Shown: positions 44,987 through 55,715 of the stretch, piece after piece | Numbering within the stretch: position 1 is the first letter of the stretch | How the letters are laid out: each line of letters starts with the position of its first letter | From: Labia minor | Taxonomy: Eukaryota; Arthropoda; Insecta; Dermaptera; Spongiphoridae | NCBI GenBank assembly: GCA_963082975.1 | Contig: OY720349.1 | Span: forward strand, 45,985,962-46,049,961 | Reading direction: 5' to 3' | DNA length: 64,000 nt | Notes under the pieces: generated by a model | What the model was told of the DNA's origin: nothing | The model's database searches: none | Seen by the model: only the letters and a program-made list of their open reading frames with translations | Translations under genes and position numbers: made by a program

Positions 44987-45300
44987 TATGATTATTTAAA
45001 ACCAAAAATATTTATATTTATTGTAATTATTGTTTTTTCCTATTAAGTATTTTTTAATATGGTAGTTTTAAATATTGTTTGATGTTTTCGAATTATTTTC
45101 AAATACTTGTCGTTTCATCATGATTATTGTTTTATAACTTGATGTATATTTAATCCTGATTTGGATTGATGAAAGGTCAGGTATTTATTAGGTGATGAAC
45201 AGGTGTAACCTATCACAAAATAGTAAGATTTTTCTTAAATAATGTAAAATTCTTCTATTTTAATATGTATATATATATATTCGAGTAAAAAATAAGTGTT

Positions 45301-45331
<31 letters not shown>

Positions 45332-45843
45332 AATAAGTAAAAAATGTAAATATTTTTATATATTAATTTATATCTTGTTTTATAAAAAATGATTGTATAT
45401 ATGTTTAAGTGTTAACTATAATTTGTAAATTTTTATATAAATAATATTTAATCTATTAAACTATTTTCCTATTTATAGTAAAGAAATAGTAAAAAAAAAC
45501 TTATTTTATTTGTTAAAAAAATTGACTTAAAATAAAATAGGTGATGAAAAAATCCGAATTATTAGAAAAATTTTTATAATGAACTTAGAATAGTAAATTT
45601 ACATAAAATTAAAATAAAACAGTGTAATTGGAAAACATAAGATATTTAAACCAAATCAAATTTAAAATGTATATATATATATATATATACATTTATAAAT
45701 GGTATAATATACATCCAGATATTCTATTAAAATAAAATTAAAAATATTTATAATATATTCATATATTTGATTTTTTTTTATTTCATTAATACGTTTAAAA
45801 GAAGATTTATCTTTATATTCGATTTGATATATAGTAGGAGAAT
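44987..45843. other. 3' flank of MED22 and AT-rich DNA
   Basis: AT-rich with (TA)n at about 45,300-45,328 and 45,670-45,690. The last 130 bp (45,710-45,843) copy the AACCGCTCTAACG-type repeat flank (compare 11,835-11,963). Confidence 0.5.
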
Positions 45844-46126
45844 CAGTGGCGCAACTAGGATTTGATCCTGGGGGGGTTTTGACTAGCCCCTCCACATTCC
45901 TATGCCCCCCCCCCCCCGGGCTCTCTCAAAGACAAATTTTCATTAAGATTTTTTTTTTATATTAAATATTTAAAAAAGTTTTGTAAATGAAACACTGATT
46001 TTACAAAATCTGGCAAAAAAATTTAATTTTGTATTTTATTTACTCGTATTCACAGTTTTAGAAAGAAAATATTTTTTTCCAGCTATAAGTAAATTATTTT
46101 AGCTTTCCTCATGAAATAAGGATAGC

Positions 46127-46342
46127 TTATACGATGATCGGAAAATTTTGAAAATTTTTGCTCCGAGATTCTTCGAGATTTTCACTTTTCAGATGGTTCT
46201 GAATCCAAAACTGCAAAAAAAATTTTTTGAACCGGCTCGTTACCGAGATTACGTCTAAACAAAATGAGATATTGTCTTGAAATTTGATATTTAGATGTTT
46301 TTTTTGGGAATGATGGACGGGGATTGGATTGTTGTTGGACAA
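46127..46342 (-). other. Residual hAT-like element interior
   Basis: An open stretch of 71 codons with no similarity I recognise lies in the left part of the element (45,900-46,528). It is probably non-coding. Confidence 0.2.
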
Positions 46343-46528
46343 GATCGGACCATAAGTAAGGGTAGTTTAAAGATGTGTCAAAGCATATTTTATTGATTTT
46401 CTCAATAAATACCGATTTTTATGAGAATTATCATACTATCGTATTATAGGGAATCGAATTTACTAAAAGTTTCATTATATTCATTTTTACCAAAACTTAA
46501 TAATAAAGGAGTTATTTATAAAAAACTA

Positions 46529-47843
46529 TTAGGTTGTCCCATAAGTTTTTTCCCCGTCACGCTATGAATGAATCTAACTGCCTATGTTTATATAAACATC
46601 CAGGCTTATCTCTTAGCCGTTTATGGCATCTTATTTAATCATCCCAGAGCTTTTTCAGAGTACGTTTCGTTGGTGACAAAGGCTCTTTAAAAATTTTTCT
46701 ACTATGGAGAGCCAAAAGAAGCATTTGCGGCAGAAGAGATTTGCACCGTTTACGGGAGTGGTGCTTCGACTATTAGGACCGTCCGCAACTGGTTTAAGAA
46801 ATTTAGAGCTGGCCGCCCAGTAACGACGGATATTATCAAGACTGTGCATGCTGAAAATCCACGATACAGTGTGCGCGAGATAGCGGGTGAAACTAACATT
46901 CCCAAAACAACGGCACATAAGCATTTAATCAAAATGGGATATGCGAATCGATATGAAGCTTGGGTTCCACACCAATTGATGGAGACCGGCCTACAGTGTG
47001 CGCGAGATAGCGGGTGAAACTAACATTCCCAAAACAACGGCACATAAGCATTTAATCAAAATGGGATATGCGAATCGATATGAAGCTTGGGTTCCACACC
47101 AATTGATGGAGACCGGCCTTATAATGCGCGTCCCTACGTGCGATTTGCTTCTACAGCGACACAAAAGAAATCATTTCTTAAAGAGTCTTGTCACTGGAGA
47201 CGAGACTTGGATTTTGTATCAAAATGTTGATCAAAAACGGATTTGGTCTAAAGAAAATAGACCTTTAACTGTTGCGAAGTCTGGGCTTCATCCGAAGAAG
47301 GTTCTTTTGTGCATTTGATGGGACTGGAAGGGTGTACTGTACTACGAGCTCCTTCCTGAAGATGATATGATCAATGCTGACAAATATTGCAATCAACTGA
47401 ATTAACTAAAAACCGCCATAGCAGAAAAACGGCAAGAATTGGCGAACCGACGAGGTGTAGTATTCCATCACGGCAACGCAAGGCCGCTTATTGCGTTGAT
47501 CGTAAGGCAAAAATTATAACAGTTTGATTGGGACGTTCTACCTCATCCTCCATACTCCCCATACCTTCCTCCATCCGATTATTTCTTGTTCCTCTCCTTA
47601 AAAAACTCTCTCCATGGTAAATCTTTCAAATCCATAATCGAAATAAAAACGCACCTAAATGAATATTTTGAAAGTAAGCCTCAACTATTTTGGAAACAGG
47701 GCATAATGAGGCTTCCTGGGAGATGGAAGAAGGTTATAGATCAGAATGGTTCATACATAACATAATAAATCAACCTTAAACAACAAATATCGTGTATTCA
47801 TTTCGCATCAAAAAAAGCGAAGAAACTTATGGGACACCCCAAG
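46529..47843 (+). mobile_element. mariner-like element, defective
   Basis: TA target duplications at 46,527-46,528 and 47,844-47,845. Termini are TTAGGTTGTCCCATAAG and, in reverse complement, CTTGGGGTGTCCCATAAG. It contains one transposase gene, broken by a 128-bp tandem duplication (46,864-46,991 and 46,992-47,119) and by stops. Confidence 0.85.
46680..47766 (+). pseudogene. mariner transposase, broken
   Basis: N-terminal helix-turn-helix: EPKEAFAAEEICTVYG, STIRTVRNWFKKFR, RYSVREIAGETNIPKTT. The core has VTGDETWILY (first Asp), FHHGNARPLIA where the second catalytic Asp of HHDNARP is Gly, and PPSDYFLF with the third Asp. The 128-bp duplication is not a multiple of three, so the frame is lost. 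Stops follow LLCI, NQLN and RQKL. In the family this enzyme cuts and pastes the element at TA sites. This copy cannot. Confidence 0.85.
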
Positions 47844-47898
47844 TACTTTAAGATTTCGAAAGCTTTTCGTCCGCCCGTAGTGGCAGGATATTTTGAAA

Positions 47899-49132
47899 GA
47901 AATCATGTAAAAATCCCTAAGAAAAAATCCCTAAATGCAAATATCCGTAAAAGAATAAATCCCTAAATAAAAAATTTCCCTAATTTTTTTTTACTTATTT
48001 AATAATAAATAGCCGAAGAGACTTGAATGAGGTAGTTATACATCATGCTTGGTGTCATCACATCTGTTCTATCTGATTTTTTAGCGTCCCATTTTTCATG
48101 GTTTGCCTTCATTATGGTCAGAAGCTCATCATGCGATTCGCTGAATCGTTTTCTTGGTGGATCAGGCTTCTTACCACGAACATCACGTCAGATTTCCAAA
48201 GAGATAAGGTTATGCTCAATATGGATTTGCTTAATCAGGTCCCATACTGATGACTTGTAACCTCCTAAGCGTGAACGAAGAGCATTGTTGTAACCTTCCA
48301 ATGCATTGTTTGTTCGAGGCAAACCCATCCAAGTGGTATCGTAGATGTTCCAATGTTCCAATGTCGAATTCGGGGTCATAAAAGCCAGCCAAAATTTGTT
48401 CACCTAGCCAAGTGCGCTCGAAGTAAGAAAAAAGATCACGAAGTTTTACCCTGTTGGTCGTCCAGCTAATGCTTGGTGGCTACAATGACTTTTGATGGTG
48501 GTACCAAAATCAAAGCTGCAAGAGTTCGTAAATGAGTGGAGTTGTCAGGATTATCTATATCATTATAGAGCTTCAAAACTTCTGGCATTGATTTGATGTT
48601 TCTATAAATGCATTGAGCAAAATGAAAAAGACAACCTCTGATGATAGTAAATTTCACAAATTGCGTTATATATTCCCTGGTGAAATATACGGTGTATTTT
48701 GTATTTGGAATCATTAAGCTATTAAAACGTATGCTAATAAACGAAATTTGAGTAAATTCCCTTTATTTTACATACGAATTTGACACCCCTATTTTTTTTT
48801 GGAAAAATCACGTGTCTGGGCCATATGTATGTATTTTGTGACCTATTTTTCCCTACTTTCGGTCCAGGCTCGATTACCTCCTTGGGAAGTCGTGTCTCAG
48901 GCAACTGGGTGTCATGCTCACCTTGTAATTAAATTTTCTTAATCACAATTAAAATTAATACAAAAATGAAAAATTTTGTTTTTAGTGATTTTTTCTTTTA
49001 GGGATTTTTTCAGTCATGGATATTTTTATTTAGGGATTTTCGGTTTTAAGGATTTTTCTTTTTAGGGATATTTGGTTTTAGGGATTTTTGACTTTTATGG
49101 ATTTTTTCCTTTAGGGATTTTTACCCGTTTCC
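47899..49132 (-). mobile_element. Mutator-like (MULE) element with 9-bp TSD
   Basis: A 9-bp direct repeat ATTTTGAAA flanks it at 47,890-47,898 and 49,133-49,141. Ends: GAAATCATGTAAAAATCCCT and, in reverse complement, GGAAACGGGTAAAAATCCCT. Both termini continue into spaced AAATCCCTAAA-type units (47,908-47,990 and 48,990-49,122). MULE TSDs are typically 9 bp and the interior encodes a MULE transposase fragment, so the assignment is firm. Length 1,234 bp, non-autonomous. Confidence 0.85.
48188..48714 (-). pseudogene. MULE transposase fragment
   Basis: Two open pieces. 48,714-48,466 has FTIIRGCLFHFAQCIYRNI and RTLAALILVPP. 48,403-48,188 has GLPRTNNALEGYNNALRSRL and VWDLIKQIH. GCxFHFxQ and RTNNxxEGxHN are hallmarks of MULE transposases around the last catalytic acidic residue. 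Frames differ, the N-terminal half is missing, and an 85-bp repeat (48,714-48,797) interrupts the 5' side. Confidence 0.8.
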
Positions 49133-49558
49133 ATTTTGAAAAAATTAGTCTTCGCTTCATAATTTTTATGAAATATTTAGAATTTGAGTAATATTTTTAT
49201 TTATTTTATATTTAAATAATAGTCAAATTGGAAAATTTCACTTATTCATATATTCATATTAAGTCTTTTGTTTTTTATGATTTAGGAGAAATAATAAAAT
49301 AATTTTTTATTTCTTATATTTAATTCTGTACGAAAAAATTAGCAATTTTTATATTTGTTAAAATTTTTTTAAAATAAAATAAACTTACTTATTATACACT
49401 AAGTTATACTTTAAGAATTATTATTTTTTCAAATAAAAAGAAGGATTATATTTTTTCTTTTCTATTTGTAATATAGTACATAATATACAGCAATGTATAT
49501 TTTTTTCTCTCCTGGGGGGGGTTTTAACCCCCAAAACCCCCCCCTGGTTGCGCCACTG

Positions 49559-50038
49559 GCGCATATAAAATATAATTCATAATTAAATAATAAAATAATT
49601 TAAATAATAAAAAATTTACTTACCTTTAATACCATGTTTGCTGGGTTTGTTTCGAATATTATGTGTACGGATGGTGTGTGGTTATCGAGGTTGATATTCA
49701 AATAATTGCAGGGAATTCGGAAGGCCTGAGGGAGGGGTCATTTTTTTTTTTGCGGTGCCATCTATTGGGCGCCTGAAGAATCAACCGTTTTCATGTAACG
49801 CCATCTGGTTTTCGAGTTACCCCGGTCCCATTGAGCTGATACCCCACTGGTCACTCCACTGGTCACTCCAAACTGCATCGCACAGAGCAGAGCATCTGTT
49901 AGTGATTATCACAGAACAACTTATTATAATTGTAAATCACAATCAAAATTTAAAACGTTTATATCTCACACCATCTGGTTATTATTACATATTATCTAGT
50001 ATATATTTTATAATTGATAATACATTAATCAATTAAAA
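49559..50038 (+). promoter_or_regulatory. Upstream region of gene E, mirrored at gene D
   Basis: Reverse complement of 6,758-7,245, with a tandem ACTGGTCACTCC pair and the CAATCAAAATTTAAAACG stretch near the start codon. The region differs from D by small indels that break any shared open frame through it, arguing for a regulatory and not a coding role. An outward-facing ATG with a GTAAGT donor lies near 49,633 on the minus strand. Confidence 0.5.
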
Positions 50039-53000
50039 ATGGATCTTTATTCACAAGAAGACACAATATATCCAATATATAAAGGTTAGATTTTATTTCT
50101 ATGTTTTTTCCAAGTAATAATAATTGTCACTAAAATTATTTTTTTTTAATATTATTTGTAACTAGCTGCTCAGAGCGCCTTCGGCGCTCTTCACACCTAG
50201 ACGGGGGCTCCGCCCCCTGTACCCCCGAGTGGTACATAGTATTTGGTTGAAAGTAGTAAAAGGTTTTCATCCATTTTGTTTCAATCCCTATATTACATAA
50301 AACATTCATTTCTTTTCGAGTTCTTATTTAAAATATATTTCAATTTAATCAGTAAATTAATTATATATATTATTATTGTATATGGTATATCTATCTATCT
50401 ATGTGGCTCAAAGATACTCTAAAGTTCTTGGCCGCAACAACCACATTTCTCTAAGTGTCCCTATCCTGAGCCCTTGTCCCATCTCTCTTACGTCCCTTCC
50501 TACGCGTCATTGGTTTTCCAAGCGGACGTTTTCTAATCGGTCTCTCCCCACCAATATATTTTTCCTCTCCCATTCTAGCCACGTGCCCTGCTTATCGCAG
50601 CTTTTTCCCTTTTATAACCCTAACTATTTCTGATGCAGAGAGGCCATGCAATTTCTTGTTATGCAGTCTCCTCCATTCCCCGGTGACCCCATCTTTCTTT
50701 GGCCAATAAATGCAGGGAAGAATCCTATCCTACAGGCAAAATAATTTTTTTATATATTCCCTTTGATATAATTTTGATGAGATAAACCTCTTTATTTCAA
50801 GATAACAGGCGTTTCCCGATTGCAACCCCGATTTAAATTCTGCTCAAATATTATTATCCTTTGTGATTACATTCAATTTTTCAACATATTCAAATTCTAC
50901 ATTTTGTATCTTAGGATTTTGTATGTTAATACTCTTCCTCTTTGTTACTAAATATTTTTTCTTATCACTATTAATTTCAAACCTCCATTTTTTTCCTCGC
51001 TATCTGTAATTGCAATTGCCGAATCTCCTATTATATTTAAGTCGTCTGAATCAACTAATATTTTATAATTGATTTCCGCATCTTACTCTTTCTTTACTAC
51101 CTTCAAGACAAATTTGAAGATCAAAATTTGAAAAAGTTTATGCTGATCTATATTGAGTCATGCGTATGTTTTACTAAAGTCTACAAATAATTAGTGAACA
51201 GAAATATTGAATTCGCGATTTTTTTCCTAATATCTGTCATAATGATAATATCTTAATTAATGTTGATCGATTTGGCTTGAACCCGCAATGATATCTCCTA
51301 ATATTTCCTCCGTCTATGGTTCTTAAGTATTGTATATGTTATAATAGAGTATAATATTTCTTGATCATTACATTTTGATATTTTATTTTCATTGTTAGAT
51401 TATTATTGAATATTTTTAATTATAATGAAACTTGAGAAAATGCAAAAATAGAGACTTGAGACAATTTTTAAAAATTAACGGTATAAAACTATAGATAAAT
51501 TATCAATATATACATTCATTAATAGTATTAATTTAAATTAATTGATTTATTTGTTTTTTTTTATTATTTAGTTCATTTATTAATTTTTTTAGATCATAGT
51601 TATTTTCCTTAAAAGAAACTTAAATTCTGTGGTGCTAGGGGATTTGAAAATTATTTGTCGCAATATGAAGATTTCGCTTACAGTTTCTGTCATGTCCGAC
51701 CTCCATCCAACAGTTATTTTCTGTTAAGTTTTTTGCTTCTCTTAATCATGTGATCTATATATTTAATTTTTTTTGATTCATTATAATAAAATTTAAACAA
51801 ATAAAAATTTTTACTTTGTTAATTTATATAAATTTCAATATAAACTGATTGTGAGTGATACGCTTAGCCAATACTCTGAATAATTTGTGTACTGGTCTTG
51901 CATATATATTATAAATAAAATAAAATTAAAAATATTTATATTTATTATTTATGTATCCATATCTGTTTTTTATTACATTAATAGATATATGAAAATTATT
52001 TGAAATTGTTTCTGTAGCTGGAAATTAATTTATTTCTAACCGTCGGTCGGTTCGGACCTGGCCACAGGTCAACTTATTTTAATTTAAAATATATATTCTA
52101 TATATCAGTATTTTTTTTCTGAATTTAATAGCAAGTTGATTTTAAAAATTTTCCATTCTTAATGCATATAATTGATTACATGTGTTAAAATTTAAAAAAA
52201 TTCAAATATTCTAATTTTTAAATTTAAGTATATACAATTTAATATTATTTTTTATTAATATCATATCAAAAAAAGAGAATTTATTAAAAATTAAAAATAA
52301 AAAAAGAAGCCTATTAATAAAAAATTGAATGGTGATTTAAATATTTTATTAAATTAATTAAAATGAGACCTTTTAGAATAAATTATTTAATTGAAATGAT
52401 ATTTAAATATAAGAATTTAAAAAAATATTATATTCTTTGTTTGGCAATTGATATTTAATTATGTGCAACATGATTCGACTTGCACAGAGCATCGTTATTT
52501 TTTATTAATATCACATAATAAAAATGAATCTTTTAAACATAATAAATAAAAAAGACATTTTAATAAATTTAAAAAATATACCCAATTTAAAAATGTCAAA
52601 AATTTAAAACAACTTTATATCATCATATTTTAATTTTTATATAATATATATATATATTTAGTAATTAATAATAGAGTAATTAAATTAAAATAAAAAACAA
52701 AGATAATATAATTCAGTCATTTTAATTCAGGTTAAATAATATTTTTTTTTATTATTCAATGATAAAATTTATATATTATTATATATATATTATAGAAAAG
52801 AAGAAATATTCAATTAAATAAAAAATAATTTAAGATAAAAATATGATCTAATAAATATTTTAATTAAATTGAGAACTTTTAGAATAAATTATTTAATTGA
52901 ATTGATATTTGTATATTAGAATTTAAAAAAATAAGTGAAATATTATAATAATTCTTTAATTGGGAATAGCTATGATAATTCATTGTTTGAAATGATTCCG

Positions 53001-54384
53001 CTAGGCCGACAGTGAGCCGCGAGCTGCTCTTGAATGAACAACACGGAGAATTATATAAACTTTAAAAAATTAATTTCTGCGGTTATTGATAAGATATTAA
53101 TAAAATGTATAGCCTATGTTACTCTAGAGGTATATAAGAATATTGTGATGTAATTTCAAAGAAATCGGTTCAGCCAATTCTGAGTCTATAAAATAGTAAT
53201 TTTCCGGACAGACAGACAGACCGACAGACAGACAGACAGACAGACTTGAAAAATTCTAAAGTCACTTTTGGATTCTAGAGGTCATGAAACGCGAAGATAT
53301 GCAAAAATTTTTAAATTCTGAGCAATGTGCAGACAAAAACCTTTTTTTATATATATAGATGATATTATTCCTTAAATTTAATTATAAAATAGTTAGATAT
53401 ATAAAAATATAATGATTTAAAATAACAATTCTTTTTTTAGGTCCTCTATTTCTTTGTATATATTGTCAAAGAAATTTTATAAGTGAAGAATTTTTATCGA
53501 AACATCTAAAAAAATGTTTTCATAAAAAAATATTTTCCATTTTCAAAAATAATGTAAATCTCAAAAAGGATACAGAGAAATATTTAAACGAAAAATTTAA
53601 AGAAGAAACTGATTCAAACAATACAGAAGACATACGTTTTCAATGTAGTTATTGTAAAGAGAAATTTAATCAGAAATCAACTTTAACTACTCATTTATTA
53701 ATTCATACAGGAGAAAAACCTTATGAATGTAATTATTGTGAAAACAAATTTCTTAAAAAATCATATTTAAATAGACATTTATTAATTCATACGGGAGAAA
53801 AACCTTATGAATGTAATTATTGTAAAAAGAAATTTAATGACAAATCAACTTTACGTAAACATTTATTAATTCATACAGGAGAAAAACCTTTTGAATGTAA
53901 ATATTGTAAAAAGAAATTTAATCAGAAAATAAATTTAAATCAACATTTATCAATTCATAAGGGAGAAAAACCGTATGAATGTAATTATTGTGAAAAGAAA
54001 TTTAATCAGAAAATGCATTTAAATCGACATTTATCAATTCATACGAGAGAAAAACCTTATGAATGTAATTATTGTGAAAAGAAATTTATTAACAAGTCAA
54101 ATTTAAAAACACATTTATTAATTCATACAGGAGAAAAACCTTATGAATGTAATTATTGTGAAAAGAAATTTAATGCCAAATCAACTTTACGTAAACATTT
54201 ATTAATTCATACAGGAGAAAAACCTTTTGAATGTAATTATTGTGAAAAAAAATTTAATCAGAAATCAACTTTAACTAAACATTTATTAATTCATACAGGA
54301 GAAAAACCTTTTGAATGTAATTATTGTGAAAAGAAATTTAATCAGAAAATACAATTAAATCAACATTTAAAAATTCATACGTGA
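50039..54384 (+). CDS. C2H2 zinc-finger protein E (9 fingers, subfamily 2)
   Basis: Exon 1 50,039-50,084 (MDLYSQEDTIYPIYK), intron 50,085-53,440 enlarged by a 3.2 kb Helitron, exon 2 53,441-54,384; 329 codons. C2HC finger (CIYC...HLKKC), charged spacer, then nine fingers with helices QKSTLTT, KKSYLNR, DKSTLRK, QKINLNQ, QKMHLNR, NKSNLKT, AKSTLRK, QKSTLTK, QKIQLNQ, ending LKIHT then TGA. Relative to D it lacks the four-finger expansion. One linker is HTREKP. Splicing across the Helitron is predicted because both splice sites are unchanged from D and F, but is unproven. Predicted DNA-binding regulator. Confidence 0.8.
50162..53359 (-). mobile_element. Helitron inserted in the intron of gene E
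   Basis: 3,198 bp on the minus strand: 5' TCTATATATATAAAAAAAGG at 53,359, 3' CTAG at 50,165-50,162, with the hairpin GAGCGCCTTCGGCGCTC 9 bp from the end. It sits between A and T of GTAA|TGATATT, and D and F keep this site empty. The interior contains a captured LINE C-terminus (about 50,400-50,760, minus), a short TIR element scrap (51,893-52,080) and a GACAGACA microsatellite. No Rep/helicase ORF: non-autonomous. Confidence 0.92.
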
Positions 54385-54900
54385 GAAAAACCTTATGAAT
54401 GTAATTATTGTGAAAAGAAATTTAATGCCAAATCAACTTTACGTAAACATTTATTAATTCATACAGGAGAAAAACCTTTTGAATGTAATTATTGTGAAAA
54501 AAAATTTAATCAGAAATCAACTTTAACTAAACATTTATTAATTCATACAGGAGAAAAACCTTTTGAATGTAATTATTGTGAAAAGAAATTTAATCAGAAA
54601 ATACAATTAAATCAACATTTAAAAATTCATACGTGAGAAAAACCTTTTGAATGTAATTATTTTAAAAAGAAATTTAATCTGAAATCAAATTTAAAAACAC
54701 ATTTATTAATTCATACAGGAGAAAAACCTTTTGAATGTAATTATTGTAAAAAGAAATTTAATGTTAAATCAACTTTAAAAACACATTTATTAATTCATAC
54801 AGGAGAAAAACCTTAAGCATGCAATTATTGTAAAAAGAAATTTAATCTGAAATCATATTTAAATAGACATTTATTATTACATACAAATATAGCTTATATA
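54385..54900 (+). other. Finger-coding sequence beyond the stop of gene E
   Basis: After TGA the same frame continues with three more fingers that repeat the last three of E (a 252-bp duplication that includes the TGA), a second TGA at 54,634-54,636, then a CNYF finger, one normal finger, and EKP-TAA, followed by a last finger. Frame is kept throughout. It is the same tail as after D and F, with one extra repeat. Confidence 0.8.
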
Positions 54901-55184
54901 CTTCATAACCCAAATTATAATTTAAATCAATAAAAATCTGATTTATTTAACTTAGTATTTATATTTACTACTTTATTTGCTCTATTAATAAATACATGAT
55001 TACTAATTATCAATTACATTTAAGAATCCTATACTTTTATTATCCATATGTTAATTTATTTATTATTTATTTAAACAAATCTAAAATTTCTCTATGTTTC
55101 TTTGATTTTACTAATCTATAATTGTAATAAAAAATAATCTTTATAAAAATCTATCTATTAATGCAATAATATAATATGCAATCC
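54901..55184 (+). other. 3' flank of gene E
   Basis: Contains CAATAAAAATCTGATTTATT (polyadenylation signal near 54,929). The sequence is the reverse complement of the D flank. Confidence 0.55.
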
Positions 55185-55430
55185 AAAAAATAGGGGTGTA
55201 AAATTCGTATGTAAAATAAAGGTAATTTACTCAAATTTCCTTTATTAGCATACGTTTTAATAGCTTAATCTTATATATAAAATTCTCGTGTCACAAAACT
55301 TTGAAATGATACTCCTCTGAAACGGCTCGACTGATTCTTATGAAATTTTTTATGCATATTCAGTAGGTTTCAGGGCATGTCAGACTTCTTTTATTAAACC
55401 GCTAATTGGTATGGTGTGTCCATGTTTATA
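55185..55430 (+). repeat. 85-bp repeat and Helitron-like 5' end between E and F
   Basis: 55,185-55,268 is the 85-bp repeat. 55,268-55,425 is the TCTTATATATAAAATTCTCG 5' segment of composite repeat X, cut off after GTGTCCATG. Confidence 0.65.
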
Positions 55431-55715
55431 TCTACACAAGCCCGCTTTTTTATAAAATTAGTTAGTCTAGGGCGATATCAGGTGGCGCGATGTGCTAAAA
55501 CTTTGCTTCAAAATTTAACCTGGAGTGGGGACATCTTATAGATAGTCTGTAGAGCAGAGCATCTGTCAGCATCTGTTAGTGATTATCAGAGAACAACTTA
55601 TTATAATTGTAAATCACAATCAAAATTTAAAACGTTTATATCTCACACCATCTGGTTATTATTACATATTATCTAGTATATATTTTATAATTGATAATAC
55701 ATTAATCAATTAAAA
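55431..55715 (+). promoter_or_regulatory. 5' flank of gene F
   Basis: From about 55,545 (AGAGCAGAGCATCTGT) it matches the proximal 140 bp upstream of D and E. The distal promoter part present at D and E is missing, so F may have lost control elements. Confidence 0.5.

Larger units (their letters stand above)
45844..49558. mobile_element. hAT-like terminal-repeat element with nested mariner and MULE
   Basis: Ends CAGTGGCGCAACTAGG (45,844) and, in reverse complement, CAGTGGCGCAACCAGG (49,558), each followed by a run of G and a TTTT(G/A)AC tract. The CAGTGGCGC start suggests the hAT superfamily. Without its two nested elements only about 1.2 kb remains, with no transposase. Flanks do not match: left GTAGGAGAAT continues a sequence seen at 11,960, right GCGCATATAAAA continues the gene E flank. 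The element therefore marks a join between two duplicated regions. Confidence 0.6.

Noticed and set aside
50162..53359. Search for a Rep/helicase ORF in the Helitrons
   Set aside because: No open frame with HUH or helicase motifs was seen. The copies are non-autonomous.
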